Positions 17,066-25,444 of a stretch of 64,000 nt of DNA are shown in pieces. Position 1 is the first letter of the stretch, and each line of letters opens with the position of its first letter. The position numbers were made by a program, and so were the translations under genes. Location: the NCBI GenBank assembly GCA_014896315.1, contig JADBKP010000002.1, forward strand, positions 103,509 to 167,508. Direction: 5' to 3'. The notes beneath the pieces were generated by a model, which saw nothing but the letters and a program-made list of their open reading frames with translations, ran no database searches and was not told the DNA's origin. The DNA comes from Limnochordales bacterium. Lineage in GTDB: Bacteria; Bacillota; Limnochordia; Limnochordales; DUMU01.

Positions 17066-17754
17066 TCCAGCATGACGCGCTCGATCGCCGCCTCCACCGA
17101 GATGCCCGTGGTATCAATCACGATGGCATCTGCCGCGCGTCGCAGGGGCGCAACTTCCCGGCTGGAGTCTATCTCGTCGCGACGCCGGATTTGCTCCTCC
17201 AGCTCGGCAAGGTTTACGTCAAACCCGCGGTCGCGCAACTCTGTCCAGCGACGACGCGCCCGCTCGTGAAGGCTGGCAGTCACATATATCTTGAGGTCGG
17301 CATCAGGAAGCACTACCGTCCCGATGTCGCGGCCATCGACGACGATACCCCCGGAGGCTGCCAGCTCCCGCTGCCGAGAAGCCAGCACCTCGCGCACCCC
17401 CGGCACCCTGGCAACCAGCGAGACTTTCTCGCTCACCACGGGACTCCGAATGGCATCGGTCACATCGTTCCCGTCGAGAAAGACCCGCCCCCGGTCAAGT
17501 GCAGTGCAATCCGCACCCTCCCGGGCTGCCTCGAGATCGATACGGGCAAAACGAGCTACTTCCACCAGCTCGCCCGGGTCGGCCCGGGCCGGATCGATAC
17601 CTTGCGTTAGGGCCCGCCACGTAACAGCGCGGTACATTGCTCCGGTATCCAGGTACCGGTAGCGTAACACTTTTGCCAGCCGCCGTGCAATGGTGCTCTT
17701 TCCGGCCCCCGCCGGCCCGTCCACGGCAATGGTCCATTGCGAACCCTCTGCCAA
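17014..17754 (-). CDS. cmk: Cytidylate kinase
   Basis: 246 aa, TTG start one base after the aroA stop. Phosphorylates CMP and dCMP with ATP. P-loop DGPAGAGKST (about 12-21), the nucleotide motif YLDTGAMYRAVT, the CMP-binding VDGRDIGTVV, and the lid region RRDEIDSSREVAPL. The C-terminus runs about 20 residues past the usual end and overlaps plsC. Co-transcribed with aroA. Confidence 0.96.
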   Translation of the reverse strand: MAEGSQWTIAVDGPAGAGKSTIARRLAKVLRYRYLDTGAMYRAVTWRALTQGIDPARADPGELVEVARFARIDLEAAREGADCTALDRGRVFLDGNDVTDAIRSPVVSEKVSLVARVPGVREVLASRQRELAASGGIVVDGRDIGTVVLPDADLKIYVTASLHERARRRWTELRDRGFDVNLAELEEQIRRRDEIDSSREVAPLRRAADAIVIDTTGISVEAAIERVMLECKRRGLPCYIGSPGSC

Positions 17755-17755
17755 C

Positions 17756-19090
17756 TCAAGCCCTTCTTTCTTCTTGCTCCACTCGCGTTACACGTGCCAG
17801 TGTCGAGAAGAATCCGGGATACGACGTATCCACCCAACCTGCGCCTTCGATGCTGACCGGCCCCTCCGCCCAGAGGGCAGCTGTCGCCATGGCCATGGCA
17901 ATCCGGTGATCTCCCCGGCTGTCAACCTCGCCTGACCGAATTCTTTGTGGACCGGGAATGATCAGGCCGTCAGGAGTCTTCTCCACCTTCACTCCCAGTC
18001 TTCCGAGGCAGTCCGCCAGGACCTCAATCCGATCGGACTCCTTCACCCGCAGTTCCGCCGCATCCTTGATCACCGTGACGCCGCGAGCTTGCGTCGCAAC
18101 CACGGAAAGAACCGGCAGTTCATCTATGAGGAGAGGGATCTCCGCCCCGCCGATCTCCGTCGCCTTCAGATTTCCGCCTACGAGGCGAATATCGGCCCGC
18201 GGCTCACCACCCTCCTCAACCAGGTTGGCCACCTCGACCCGCGCCCCCATGCGCTGCAACACCTGAAGAATGCCGGTGCGCGTCGGGTTTACCCCTACTT
18301 TTTCTACCACGATTTCGGCTCCGGGAACCGGTGCGTAAGCGGAAAGAAAGAAGGCTGCCGAGGAGATGTCCCCGGGGATGCGCAGGTGGAAAGAACGCAG
18401 GCGCTGCCCGCCTGCCACCGCTACCCTCCCGCGCCCAGCTTCTTGCCTCATCTCTACCCCGAGGTAGCGGAAGAGCCGCTCTGTATGGTCACGGGAGAGC
18501 GCCGGTTCCTCCACCACCGTCCACCCGTCGGCAGACAGCCCTGCCAGCAGCAGAGCGGTCTTGACCTGCGCGCTGGCAACGGCCAGTTTGAACTCCCTGC
18601 CACGCAAGCTCGCACCGTTGCCATCAACAACCAGCGGTGCCAGCTCCCCCTGACGCCGACCGGAGATCTTCGCCCCCATATCCTGTAGCGGGCGAACGAT
18701 CCTCCCCATGGGCCGCCGGCGCAGGGAGGCGTCACCTGTAAGAATGCTTACACCCGGTACCCGGCAGACGGCCGCGGCAAGAAGCCGCAAACCGGTGCCA
18801 GAATTGCCCAGGTCGAGGATATCATCGGGTTCTTGCCACCCCGCCACGCCCGAGCTGGCGATGCGCACCCTCTCGCCCTGCCTTTCGATCTTAACCCCCA
18901 GCTGCGAGAGGGCCTTGAGGGTGGCCAGGCAATCGGCGCTGTTCAAATACCCTTCCAGTACCGTCTCCCCCGCCGCCATCGCTCCCAGGATCGCCGCCCG
19001 GTGCGAGATCGACTTGTCACCGGGAACCCTCATGGTGAGTGACGGTAGTCCCGGCTGGGGAAAGACTTTCACCACATCGGTGCGATGCAT
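17756..19090 (-). CDS. aroA: 3-phosphoshikimate 1-carboxyvinyltransferase (EPSP synthase)
   Basis: 444 aa from the ATG at 19090 behind AGGAGG with a nine-base gap; the track start at 19156 runs into tyrA. Condenses shikimate-3-phosphate with PEP in the chorismate pathway. GDKSISHRAAILGA near residue 26, the PEP region LGNSGTGLRLL (about 100), SSAAFFLSA, and the C-terminal RVKESDRI and DHRIAMA motifs are present. In the PEP-binding loop the residue after LGNSGT is G, as expected for class I/II; the glyphosate class cannot be decided. Overlaps nothing at its start; just follows tyrA. Confidence 0.96.
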   Translation of the reverse strand: MHRTDVVKVFPQPGLPSLTMRVPGDKSISHRAAILGAMAAGETVLEGYLNSADCLATLKALSQLGVKIERQGERVRIASSGVAGWQEPDDILDLGNSGTGLRLLAAAVCRVPGVSILTGDASLRRRPMGRIVRPLQDMGAKISGRRQGELAPLVVDGNGASLRGREFKLAVASAQVKTALLLAGLSADGWTVVEEPALSRDHTERLFRYLGVEMRQEAGRGRVAVAGGQRLRSFHLRIPGDISSAAFFLSAYAPVPGAEIVVEKVGVNPTRTGILQVLQRMGARVEVANLVEEGGEPRADIRLVGGNLKATEIGGAEIPLLIDELPVLSVVATQARGVTVIKDAAELRVKESDRIEVLADCLGRLGVKVEKTPDGLIIPGPQRIRSGEVDSRGDHRIAMAMATAALWAEGPVSIEGAGWVDTSYPGFFSTLARVTRVEQEERRA

Positions 19091-19103
19091 CTGACCTTTC
19101 CTC

Positions 19104-20231
19104 CTACCTCTGGCGACAGGTGAACCCGCGGGCGGCCAGGAGCAGGAGAGCCTCATCTCGCGCGGCTTCCGATTCTACAGCGAGCCGCAAGGTGCCGCCA
19201 AAACCCTCCCTGGCCCGCAGGATCTCAATGTCCGCCAGGTTGATGCCCGCTTCGCCCAGAATGCTGGTAACCTGGGCGATGGCGCCGGGCCGGTCCTGCA
19301 ATTCAACAACAAGTTCGTAAAAGGGCTGGACATACCCCTTGTGCCGCACCGGAAGGCTGCGGCGCACCTCGCAGGCAGAAGATAGCAGGCGCACTAGCTG
19401 ATCCCGGTCGCGATTGGCCACAGCCTCGAGCAACTCGTGCCAGCAGTTTTCCAGTACTTGAGCCGAAGCTAGCAACGGTTCCGCATTGGCAAGCATAATG
19501 TCCGCCCAGAGGTTGGGATCCCCGGCGGCAATGCGGGTGGTATCCCGGAAACCGCCTGCCGCCAGCGAGAGGGTGAGGGGCAAGTCGGCATTGACACGAT
19601 CGGCAGCCCGCACCAACGCCGCTGCCAGAAGATGGGGCAGGTGGCTTACCGCCGCCACCATCCGATCATGGGCATCAGGGTCGACAGTCACGGGAAGCGC
19701 GCCAATCGCCCTGATCCAGCGGGTCAGCCGGGAGATGGCCGGGCCGTTTTCGCCCTCTGCCGTCATCAGCAGGTAGATGGCATTTTCGAAGAGGTAGGGA
19801 TCGGCCGCGTCGACCCCAGGCCGCTCCGATCCGGTCATGGGATGCCCGCCGACAAATTGTGCCCTGCGACCACAGGCGGCCACCGCCTCCATCACGGGCC
19901 GCTTTACGCTGGCCACGTCGGTGACAACCGCATCGGGGTCAGCCAGCTGCAGAACCTGCAGGGTAACCTCGACCACCTGGGCCACCGGAACGGCCACGAT
20001 GACCAGCTCCGCCCCGCGAACGGCCGCCTCCAGCGACCGGGCCGCCTGCGTGATCGCCCCCAGGGCAACGGCCCGATCGAGGCTGCGGGCATCCACGTCG
20101 AAGCCGCTCACCTCCCGGGCCACTCCCCGGCGCAACAGCGCCATCCCAAAAGAGCCCCCGATCAGCCCAACCCCGATCACTGCCACCCGGTTTATCGGCG
20201 TAAGGCTTGTTGCCGCGTCCTCCGGGACCAT
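19104..20231 (-). CDS. tyrA: Prephenate dehydrogenase with ACT domain
   Basis: 375 aa; ATG at 20231 behind GGGGGG, with an adjacent upstream GTG as the alternative. Oxidises prephenate to 4-hydroxyphenylpyruvate for tyrosine. The Rossmann motif GVGLIGGSFG (about 20-29), the conserved GGHPMTGSE (about 132), and SHLPHLLAAAL with the catalytic-domain histidine are seen. Residues about 300-375 form an ACT domain, likely the tyrosine feedback site. The operon context suggests its product is transaminated by the HisC domain encoded upstream. Confidence 0.96.
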   Translation of the reverse strand: MVPEDAATSLTPINRVAVIGVGLIGGSFGMALLRRGVAREVSGFDVDARSLDRAVALGAITQAARSLEAAVRGAELVIVAVPVAQVVEVTLQVLQLADPDAVVTDVASVKRPVMEAVAACGRRAQFVGGHPMTGSERPGVDAADPYLFENAIYLLMTAEGENGPAISRLTRWIRAIGALPVTVDPDAHDRMVAAVSHLPHLLAAALVRAADRVNADLPLTLSLAAGGFRDTTRIAAGDPNLWADIMLANAEPLLASAQVLENCWHELLEAVANRDRDQLVRLLSSACEVRRSLPVRHKGYVQPFYELVVELQDRPGAIAQVTSILGEAGINLADIEILRAREGFGGTLRLAVESEAARDEALLLLAARGFTCRQR

Positions 20232-20258
20232 CACTTGCCCCCCGCTTCCTTGGTATAT

Positions 20259-21296
20259 TTACCACTTCACGGGGGCCGGACTGGCCATTCGCCGACCCAC
20301 CGCAGCGGCAACAGCGGCCAGTTCCTGCATGAGCTGGCTGAATTGCGCGGGCGTGAGCGACTGCGGCCCATCGGAAAGAGCCTCTTCCGGCCGGGGATGA
20401 ACTTCTATGATCAGCCCGTCCGCTCCCGCGGCACAGGCGGCGCGAGACATTGCGGGAACATACTGCCGTTTGCCCGTTCCATGGCTTGGATCTACGATGA
20501 TTGGAAGATGAGAAAGCTCCTTTACCACCGGCACGGCATTAAGGTCAAGAGTGTTGCGGGTCGCCGTCTCAAAGGTCCTAATGCCCCGTTCACACAGCAT
20601 GACCTGGTAGTTTCCGCCTGAAAGAATGTACTCCGCGGCCATCAGCCATTCCTCCACGGTGTTTGCCAATCCCCGCTTGAGAAGGACGGGTTTGCGGGTG
20701 ACGGCTACCTCCCGCAACAGGCTGAAGTTTTGCATATTACGGGCTCCGATCTGCAGAATGTCTGCGTACTCAGCCACCAGTTCCACATCTTTGGGGCTGA
20801 GAACCTCGGTGACGATGGGCAACCCGGTCTCCTCCCGGGCAAGACGCAGGAGCTTGAGGCCTTCCTCGGCCAGCCCCTGGAAACTATAAGGAGAGGTACG
20901 CGGCTTGTACGCCCCTCCCCGCAGGATACGCGCCCCGGCCGCCTTCACCTGGCGAGCCGTCTCGACCACCTGTTCCTCTGACTCGACGGCGCACGGCCCG
21001 GCCATCACCACGAATTCGTCACTGCCCACCCTCACGTCGCCGACCTGGACGACGGTCGGCTCGGGCTTAAACTCCCTTCCGGCCAGCTTGAAAGGGTGCA
21101 GGATCGGAACGATCCGCTCTACACCGGGCATGGCCTCGATGTTTTCAAGGACAGCCGGTTTCTTGTCCCCAATCGCACCGATCACTGTCCTTTCCACACC
21201 CGCGGAGAGGTGGATATCGAAACCGAAATGCCGCAACCTGGCGGCTACGTCTTCGATCTGTCGGGGAGTCGCATCTTTTTTCATCACCACGATCAT
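20259..21296 (-). CDS. aroF: 3-deoxy-7-phosphoheptulonate synthase (type I-beta, with N-terminal ferredoxin-like domain)
   Basis: 345 aa, ATG with AAGGTGA upstream. The first step of aromatic synthesis, condensing PEP and erythrose-4-phosphate. An N-terminal ferredoxin-like regulatory domain (about 1-70, [14 protein letters not shown]) resembles that of Thermotoga DAHP synthase. The barrel shows the metal and substrate motifs [35 protein letters not shown] and DPSHGTGKR. No fused chorismate mutase here; that domain is on the neighbouring hisC gene instead. Feedback by aromatic amino acids through the N-domain is likely by family analogy. Confidence 0.97.
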   Translation of the reverse strand: MIVVMKKDATPRQIEDVAARLRHFGFDIHLSAGVERTVIGAIGDKKPAVLENIEAMPGVERIVPILHPFKLAGREFKPEPTVVQVGDVRVGSDEFVVMAGPCAVESEEQVVETARQVKAAGARILRGGAYKPRTSPYSFQGLAEEGLKLLRLAREETGLPIVTEVLSPKDVELVAEYADILQIGARNMQNFSLLREVAVTRKPVLLKRGLANTVEEWLMAAEYILSGGNYQVMLCERGIRTFETATRNTLDLNAVPVVKELSHLPIIVDPSHGTGKRQYVPAMSRAACAAGADGLIIEVHPRPEEALSDGPQSLTPAQFSQLMQELAAVAAAVGRRMASPAPVKW

Positions 21297-21336
21297 TCTC
21301 GTTCACCTTCCTCGCCCTCTCGGCTTCCCTTTGCGG

Positions 21337-22917
21337 CTAGCCGTCTTTTGAACGGACCGCTGCCAGAACACGATCCAGCGCTGCAAGGAAGCGGCGGTTC
21401 TGTTCCGGCAATCCCACCGTCACCCGCAGAAAGGTCGGATTGCCGAAGATGTCACCCGTCCGCACGATAACCCCCTCCTGCAGGAGTCTCCGGAAAACCT
21501 CGCGGCCGTCGCAACCCAGGTCGAAATACAAGAAATTGGCCTGGGAGGGGATAACCCGCATTCCCCGGGCGGTCAGCTCTCGCGTCAGCTCCTCCCGGCC
21601 CTCCCGCACCAGCTGCCGGGAGCGGGCGACATGGTCGGTGTCTTCAAGAGCCGCCAGGGCTGCTTCCTGAGCCAGGCTGTTGACGTTGAAGGGCTCCCGC
21701 ACCCGCTGCACCAGCGCGACCAGCTCGGCCGGGGCAACTCCATACCCCACCCGCAGGCCGGCCAGTCCGTAGATCTTGGAGAAAGTTCGCAAGACCACCA
21801 CTGGACGTCCCTCGGCCACCCAGAGCAGCCCCGGGGTGTAGGCTGGGTCGTCCACGAACTCATAATAGGCCTCATCCAGGACCAGGATGGTCTCCGGCGG
21901 TAGCTGATCGATCAGCCATTCCAGTTCGGGGCGAGAGATGAGCGTACCGGTGGGATTGTTGGGATTGGCGATAAAGACAAGAGGAGTGCGGGGTACGCGT
22001 GCCGCCGCAGCGATGGCTTCCACATCTACGCGGAAATCCTTAAGAGGAACCGCCACCGGCGTCCCGTCCGCTACCCTGCAGGCAAACTCGTACTCGCTGA
22101 AACTGGGAGTGGGAAAGACCACCCGGTCACCGGGATGTACAAACGTCTCGGCCAGCATCTTGATGAGCTCATCCGAACCGTTGCCCACCATCACCTGCTC
22201 CGCGGAGATGATCAGCGAGCGCCCCTTACCGGCCGGATCATCTCCAACCTGGGCGCTGAGGTGGGCGGCCAGCGCGTGGCGCAGGCGGAAAGCGTTGCCG
22301 TCCGGATAGATGTGCACCTGACCTGCGGCCGCCCGAATAGCCGCCTGCGCGCGCGGCGAGGGACCGAGCGGGTTTTCGTTGCTGGCAAGCTTGATCACAT
22401 CCGTCAGCCCTAATTCCCGTTTCACCTCTTCTATCGGCTTTCCGGGAACGTAGGGAGCGATCTGTAAGATGTTGGGCCGCGGAACTATTCGGCCGCAGCG
22501 GTTGCCCCGCTCGCCACTCCGGCTACTTACCGCGGCTTCCAACGGCTCCGCCTCTGCCTGGCGACCCGCCCAGTCCGGACGCAAGCGAGCAGCCTCACCG
22601 AGGTACACATGAACGGGCGCACCGCTCGGCCGGGGAGCATCCACAAGCAGCATGGCGCGTATACAGCGAGCCAATCCTCCCGGTACGGCCACCTCCTGGG
22701 CGGAGAGGAGCGGCACCTCCTGCAACCCGGCCAGCCTTCCTCCCTCAGCAGGAAAGGCCGCATCCAGATCGGGAGTGCTGGTATAAAAGCCGGCGACAAT
22801 ATCCTCGGGCCCCAATCTGTTGGCCGCCAGGAGGGCCTGCGTCAGCTCACAGGCCGCTCTTAAGATCGCCTGGCGGTTGTTCTCGTTCACTGTAACTGCC
22901 CCGCGTAATGCCCACAA
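21337..22917 (-). CDS. Fusion: AroH-type chorismate mutase + HisC-type aminotransferase
   Basis: 526 aa from a TTG at 22917 behind GGTGAGGTGG, giving MWALRGAVTV, the usual AroH beginning; the track start at 22986 is upstream. Residues about 1-118 are an AroH-fold chorismate mutase (WALRGAVTVNENNR, YTSTPDLDAAFPA, PLLSAQEVAVPGGLARCIR, VHVYLGEAARLRPD). After a linker of about 45 residues comes a complete PLP aminotransferase of the HisC family (KLASNENPLGPS, NPNNPTGT, the aspartate in DEAYYEF, and the lysine of TFSKIYGLAGLRVGYG). The frame is continuous with no stop. The fusion would link prephenate formation to aromatic (or histidinol-phosphate) transamination. Domain calls are secure; the joint function is inferred from the aro operon. 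Confidence 0.9.
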   Translation of the reverse strand: MWALRGAVTVNENNRQAILRAACELTQALLAANRLGPEDIVAGFYTSTPDLDAAFPAEGGRLAGLQEVPLLSAQEVAVPGGLARCIRAMLLVDAPRPSGAPVHVYLGEAARLRPDWAGRQAEAEPLEAAVSSRSGERGNRCGRIVPRPNILQIAPYVPGKPIEEVKRELGLTDVIKLASNENPLGPSPRAQAAIRAAAGQVHIYPDGNAFRLRHALAAHLSAQVGDDPAGKGRSLIISAEQVMVGNGSDELIKMLAETFVHPGDRVVFPTPSFSEYEFACRVADGTPVAVPLKDFRVDVEAIAAAARVPRTPLVFIANPNNPTGTLISRPELEWLIDQLPPETILVLDEAYYEFVDDPAYTPGLLWVAEGRPVVVLRTFSKIYGLAGLRVGYGVAPAELVALVQRVREPFNVNSLAQEAALAALEDTDHVARSRQLVREGREELTRELTARGMRVIPSQANFLYFDLGCDGREVFRRLLQEGVIVRTGDIFGNPTFLRVTVGLPEQNRRFLAALDRVLAAVRSKDG

Positions 22918-22982
22918 GAATACCACCTCACCTTGACCTGCTTTTGCTGCACCGCTCTGCCAAAACCGCGAGAGTCCCGGCA

Positions 22983-23420
22983 TCATGGCGGTGACATGCA
23001 GCCTGATACCGCCACCCGATGGCCAAGACCGACGGCAACGTCGTCGAGATGGACAAGGCCCACGCTGGCAACCACTGCAACGACGAGGTGATCGCCCTGG
23101 CGACAGATGGCGGCCTTACCACCTACGTTGAGGCCGACCGCCTTGGCGCTCAACTGCGACATAGCCTCGTGGGCTGCGCCGGCCACTGCCCCAAGCTCCC
23201 CGTGGGAGTCACCGATCACTCCTTCGCGTCGCGCGGCCACGATCGCCCGTTCAATCACCTTGGGAACCTGGCTTTCAAAAGGTCCACCAAAATCGACCGC
23301 CGCAGCCGCTACACCCTGCCTCTGCCACTTTGCCCGGCACTCGGCCTCTTCGTCACGGTCCCACGTAAGGGCCATCTCGAGCGCAGCCCTGGCCACCACG
23401 CGGCTGGCCGTCTGGCTCAT
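22983..23420 (-). CDS. HutP-family RNA-binding regulator
   Basis: About 145 aa from the ATG at 23420 behind GGGGGTAG; the track ORF starts 59 codons earlier in non-conserved sequence. Bacillus HutP binds L-histidine, Mg2+ and NAG-repeat RNA to antiterminate the hut operon. The family features seen are the first helix (MALTWDRDEEAECR), the central GDSHGELGAVAGAAHEAM with the metal-type histidine, and the C-terminal GLVHLDDVAVGLGHRVA. Here it is not near hut genes but heads the aromatic operon, 65 bases before the chorismate mutase-HisC fusion, so it more likely regulates aromatic or histidine-related synthesis. The family is clear; the target is inference. Confidence 0.85.
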   Translation of the reverse strand: MSQTASRVVARAALEMALTWDRDEEAECRAKWQRQGVAAAAVDFGGPFESQVPKVIERAIVAARREGVIGDSHGELGAVAGAAHEAMSQLSAKAVGLNVGGKAAICRQGDHLVVAVVASVGLVHLDDVAVGLGHRVAVSGCMSPP

Positions 23421-23528
23421 TGTGACTACCCCCGAAGTACTAGGGTGGATTTGCGGACGCTTGGCGCCTGCACTCACGGTGATTTGAAAACATGAGGTGG
23501 ATGGAGTGGATGGAGAAGAGGGAACGGA

Positions 23529-23545
23529 CACCCCAAATTGGGGTG
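23529..23545. promoter_or_regulatory. Palindrome in hutP leader (CACCCCAAATTGGGGTG)
   Basis: A 17-base near-perfect palindrome in the 5' leader, about 110 bases before the HutP-like start. In RNA it would form a short stem with almost no loop; in DNA it could be a dimeric operator. On the minus strand it is followed by a C/T-rich run rather than a clean T-tract. Confidence 0.45.
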
Positions 23546-23554
23546 GGAGTTCAG

Positions 23555-23608
23555 CCCCTGCCTGCCGTCCTGCCATCCTACCTGCTCGGGCTGCCAACGT
23601 CTGCTATA
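23555..23608 (-). promoter_or_regulatory. NAG-rich leader segment (possible HutP-type RNA site)
   Basis: The transcript reads UAG-C-AG ... CAG-CCC-GAG-CAGG-UAG-GAUGG-CAG-GACGG-CAG-G-CAG: about nine NAG triplets in 52 bases, including one GAG-N4-UAG pair with the spacing HutP uses. The location, just downstream of the predicted promoter and upstream of a palindrome, suits an RNA-binding regulatory site. Sequence composition alone could give some of these. Confidence 0.35.
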
Positions 23609-23632
23609 CGGGTGGTTGTAGCTTTAGTGAAG

Positions 23633-23661
23633 TATATACCTCGCACGACTCAACCTGTAAA
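23633..23661 (-). promoter_or_regulatory. Sigma-A promoter of the hutP-aro operon
   Basis: On the minus strand TTTACA (-35), a 17-base spacer, then TATATA (-10). Transcription would start near 23626, leaving a leader of about 205 bases before the HutP-like ATG. The 388-base gap between hutP and the transposase relic (23421-23808) holds this promoter, the NAG-rich leader and the palindrome, and no other gene that I can support. Confidence 0.6.
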
Positions 23662-23808
23662 GATGTCACAGACAAAAGGTGAGTGTCAAGTACTTGTGGG
23701 CGAACCTCCGATCGCCTTAAAAACTGGAAGCTGATAATGCCAACTCGAAAAGGACTCGTGAGAGACCTCCGGGCGTCCGCCCAGCGTCAAGGATGGGCGG
23801 GTGGCTTT

Positions 23809-25126
23809 CTATTTGACTCCAGGGCTCTCTGCCCCACGTTTCTTTTCCACCACTTCTCGTTTCGCTTCTTCGATTCGCTCTTCGACATCCGCGGCTCCAC
23901 CCCAATACTCCTTGCTCGATTGAATGACGGCCTCGAGCTTCCTGCCAGCTTTGCACAGAGCGAGACTGCATCGGTGACGCTAACCCACACTGCGACTCCA
24001 ACTGCCGCCGGTGCTTTGTCCGATCCAGCCAGGCGGCTCATCTGCGTTCGGCTGCTTTGCATACCATACAGCCCTTCGGTCGATTGCGTAAACTCCGCAA
24101 GCGAAACCCGGTGATATCCGCGCACACACGCACTCGGCTATCGGCCTCCGGATCATTCACAGAGCCTCGAATTCCATGGCTTCTCCTTGGGCAGCTATTC
24201 CCGATGGCGCTCAAGAAACGCCGAACCTGCCCGTCGGTCCTTTATCAAATGACCCGGAAGATCTCCATAACACCTTCTTGTTTCCACTGCAAATATCCAC
24301 CCGCTCCCGGGCTAGATGAAACCTGTCCACCTGGTGGGGGCATTCGGGAAATACTTCTGCCCTTGCCGAATCCAACCGGCGATCACCGTTGATAATCACC
24401 AACGTCTGTTCGTCCAAGTCATAGAGGCTGTACAGATGCTCACTTGCCACTTCCCAAAACTCCTCGCCAGAAGCAGCTTGGCTGCGGAAAGTGTCTTGTT
24501 CCGCAACCGCTGGCCGCAGCTTACCGTCCGCGCCATCCTCTGTGTCCGGTCGGCGCCGCTCGCTCAACGAACTTTTGGCGATCCTTTTTGCGGGTGCTCA
24601 TATATCCATCCACCTCGAAAGAGCATCCGGTACACGCCGAGTCACTGCTAGTGGCCCGTTGCCGTTCTTCTGCTGCCGCAGCTATTTGACCCACCGCTAT
24701 CACCGACCGGCGGATTGTCTCGTGGCTAACGACAGGGTGCTGGTAGATACCGGCCAACGCCTTCGCAGCTTGGCGATAGGAACTGCATTCTACACCCAGC
24801 GTAACAACTGCCTCCCGCAACCCCGGGCTGATGGTTTCATTCGGCTCAAGTCCCAGCACCTCGTCCAGGAGGTATACGTATCTCCTCTCTTCCCGATCGT
24901 AGTAAAGCCGCCGCTGGTAAACCACCGGAACCCCCAGCAGCGTCTCAATGGTGCGAGACCGCACCTGCTTGACCTGAAAGCGCTCGGGCCTTCTTTCCAT
25001 GATCAGGCAATCGTATTGCCACAAGACCTCTGCCAACACTTGGGCAAAGGCCTCTCCCAGTTTCCGCAGCAACATATACTCCAACTGCTTGAAGGAATAC
25101 GGGCACAGGGAGCGAAACTCTTTCAT
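23809..25126 (-). pseudogene. Decayed ISLre2-family (UPF0236) transposase
   Basis: About 1.3 kb, close to a full-length ISLre2 transposase, but split over several frames. The first frame (25126-24521) carries the N-terminal half (GLEPNETISPGLREAVV, SYRQAAKALAGI, VSHETIRR, FEVDGYMSTRKKDR). A second frame (24567-24211) has LVIINGDRRLDSA and ECPHQVDRFHLARE, matching the conserved NGDG ... LDRFHL block. A third frame near the end reads YWGGAADVEERIEEAK and stops with TAG at 23809. So at least two frameshifts have inactivated it. I could not identify terminal inverted repeats or a target duplication. Confidence 0.85.
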
Positions 25127-25444
25127 GACGAGAAGCCACCTCCGGTTGGTTGGTTTTTGTGCAGATTGACGATTCGGAGGTTGAGCTTCTCGTTCCTGCT
25201 ATTTAGCCCCAAAACCGGTCTTTCCGGCTGGCGAGTTGCCCGCTTTAGGGATCCACACCGAGAGGCTTCGGCCATTCACGATCCCTCACCCTCTACCCCC
25301 TACCAAGGAACTGGGAGGGAGAGGAACCTACGCGCGGAGTCGCAGTCCCGGAGGGCTACTGCAGGAACCCATCAGGTACCCCTCAAGTACCTACCACCCA
25401 CTACCACCCACAAATCTTTTACTCATAGAGACAAAAGACCTGAA
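25127..25444. other. Intergenic region between transposase relic and rluB
   Basis: About 318 bases, presumably the end of the insertion element plus the rluB 3' flank. It contains a perfect tandem duplication of CTACCACCCA (25391-25410). I see no gene, terminator or inverted repeat that marks the element's edge. Confidence 0.4.

Noticed and set aside
23717-24001. Separate small genes on the minus strand in the relic region
   Set aside because: They are out-of-frame fragments of the decayed transposase; only the combined frames match ISLre2.
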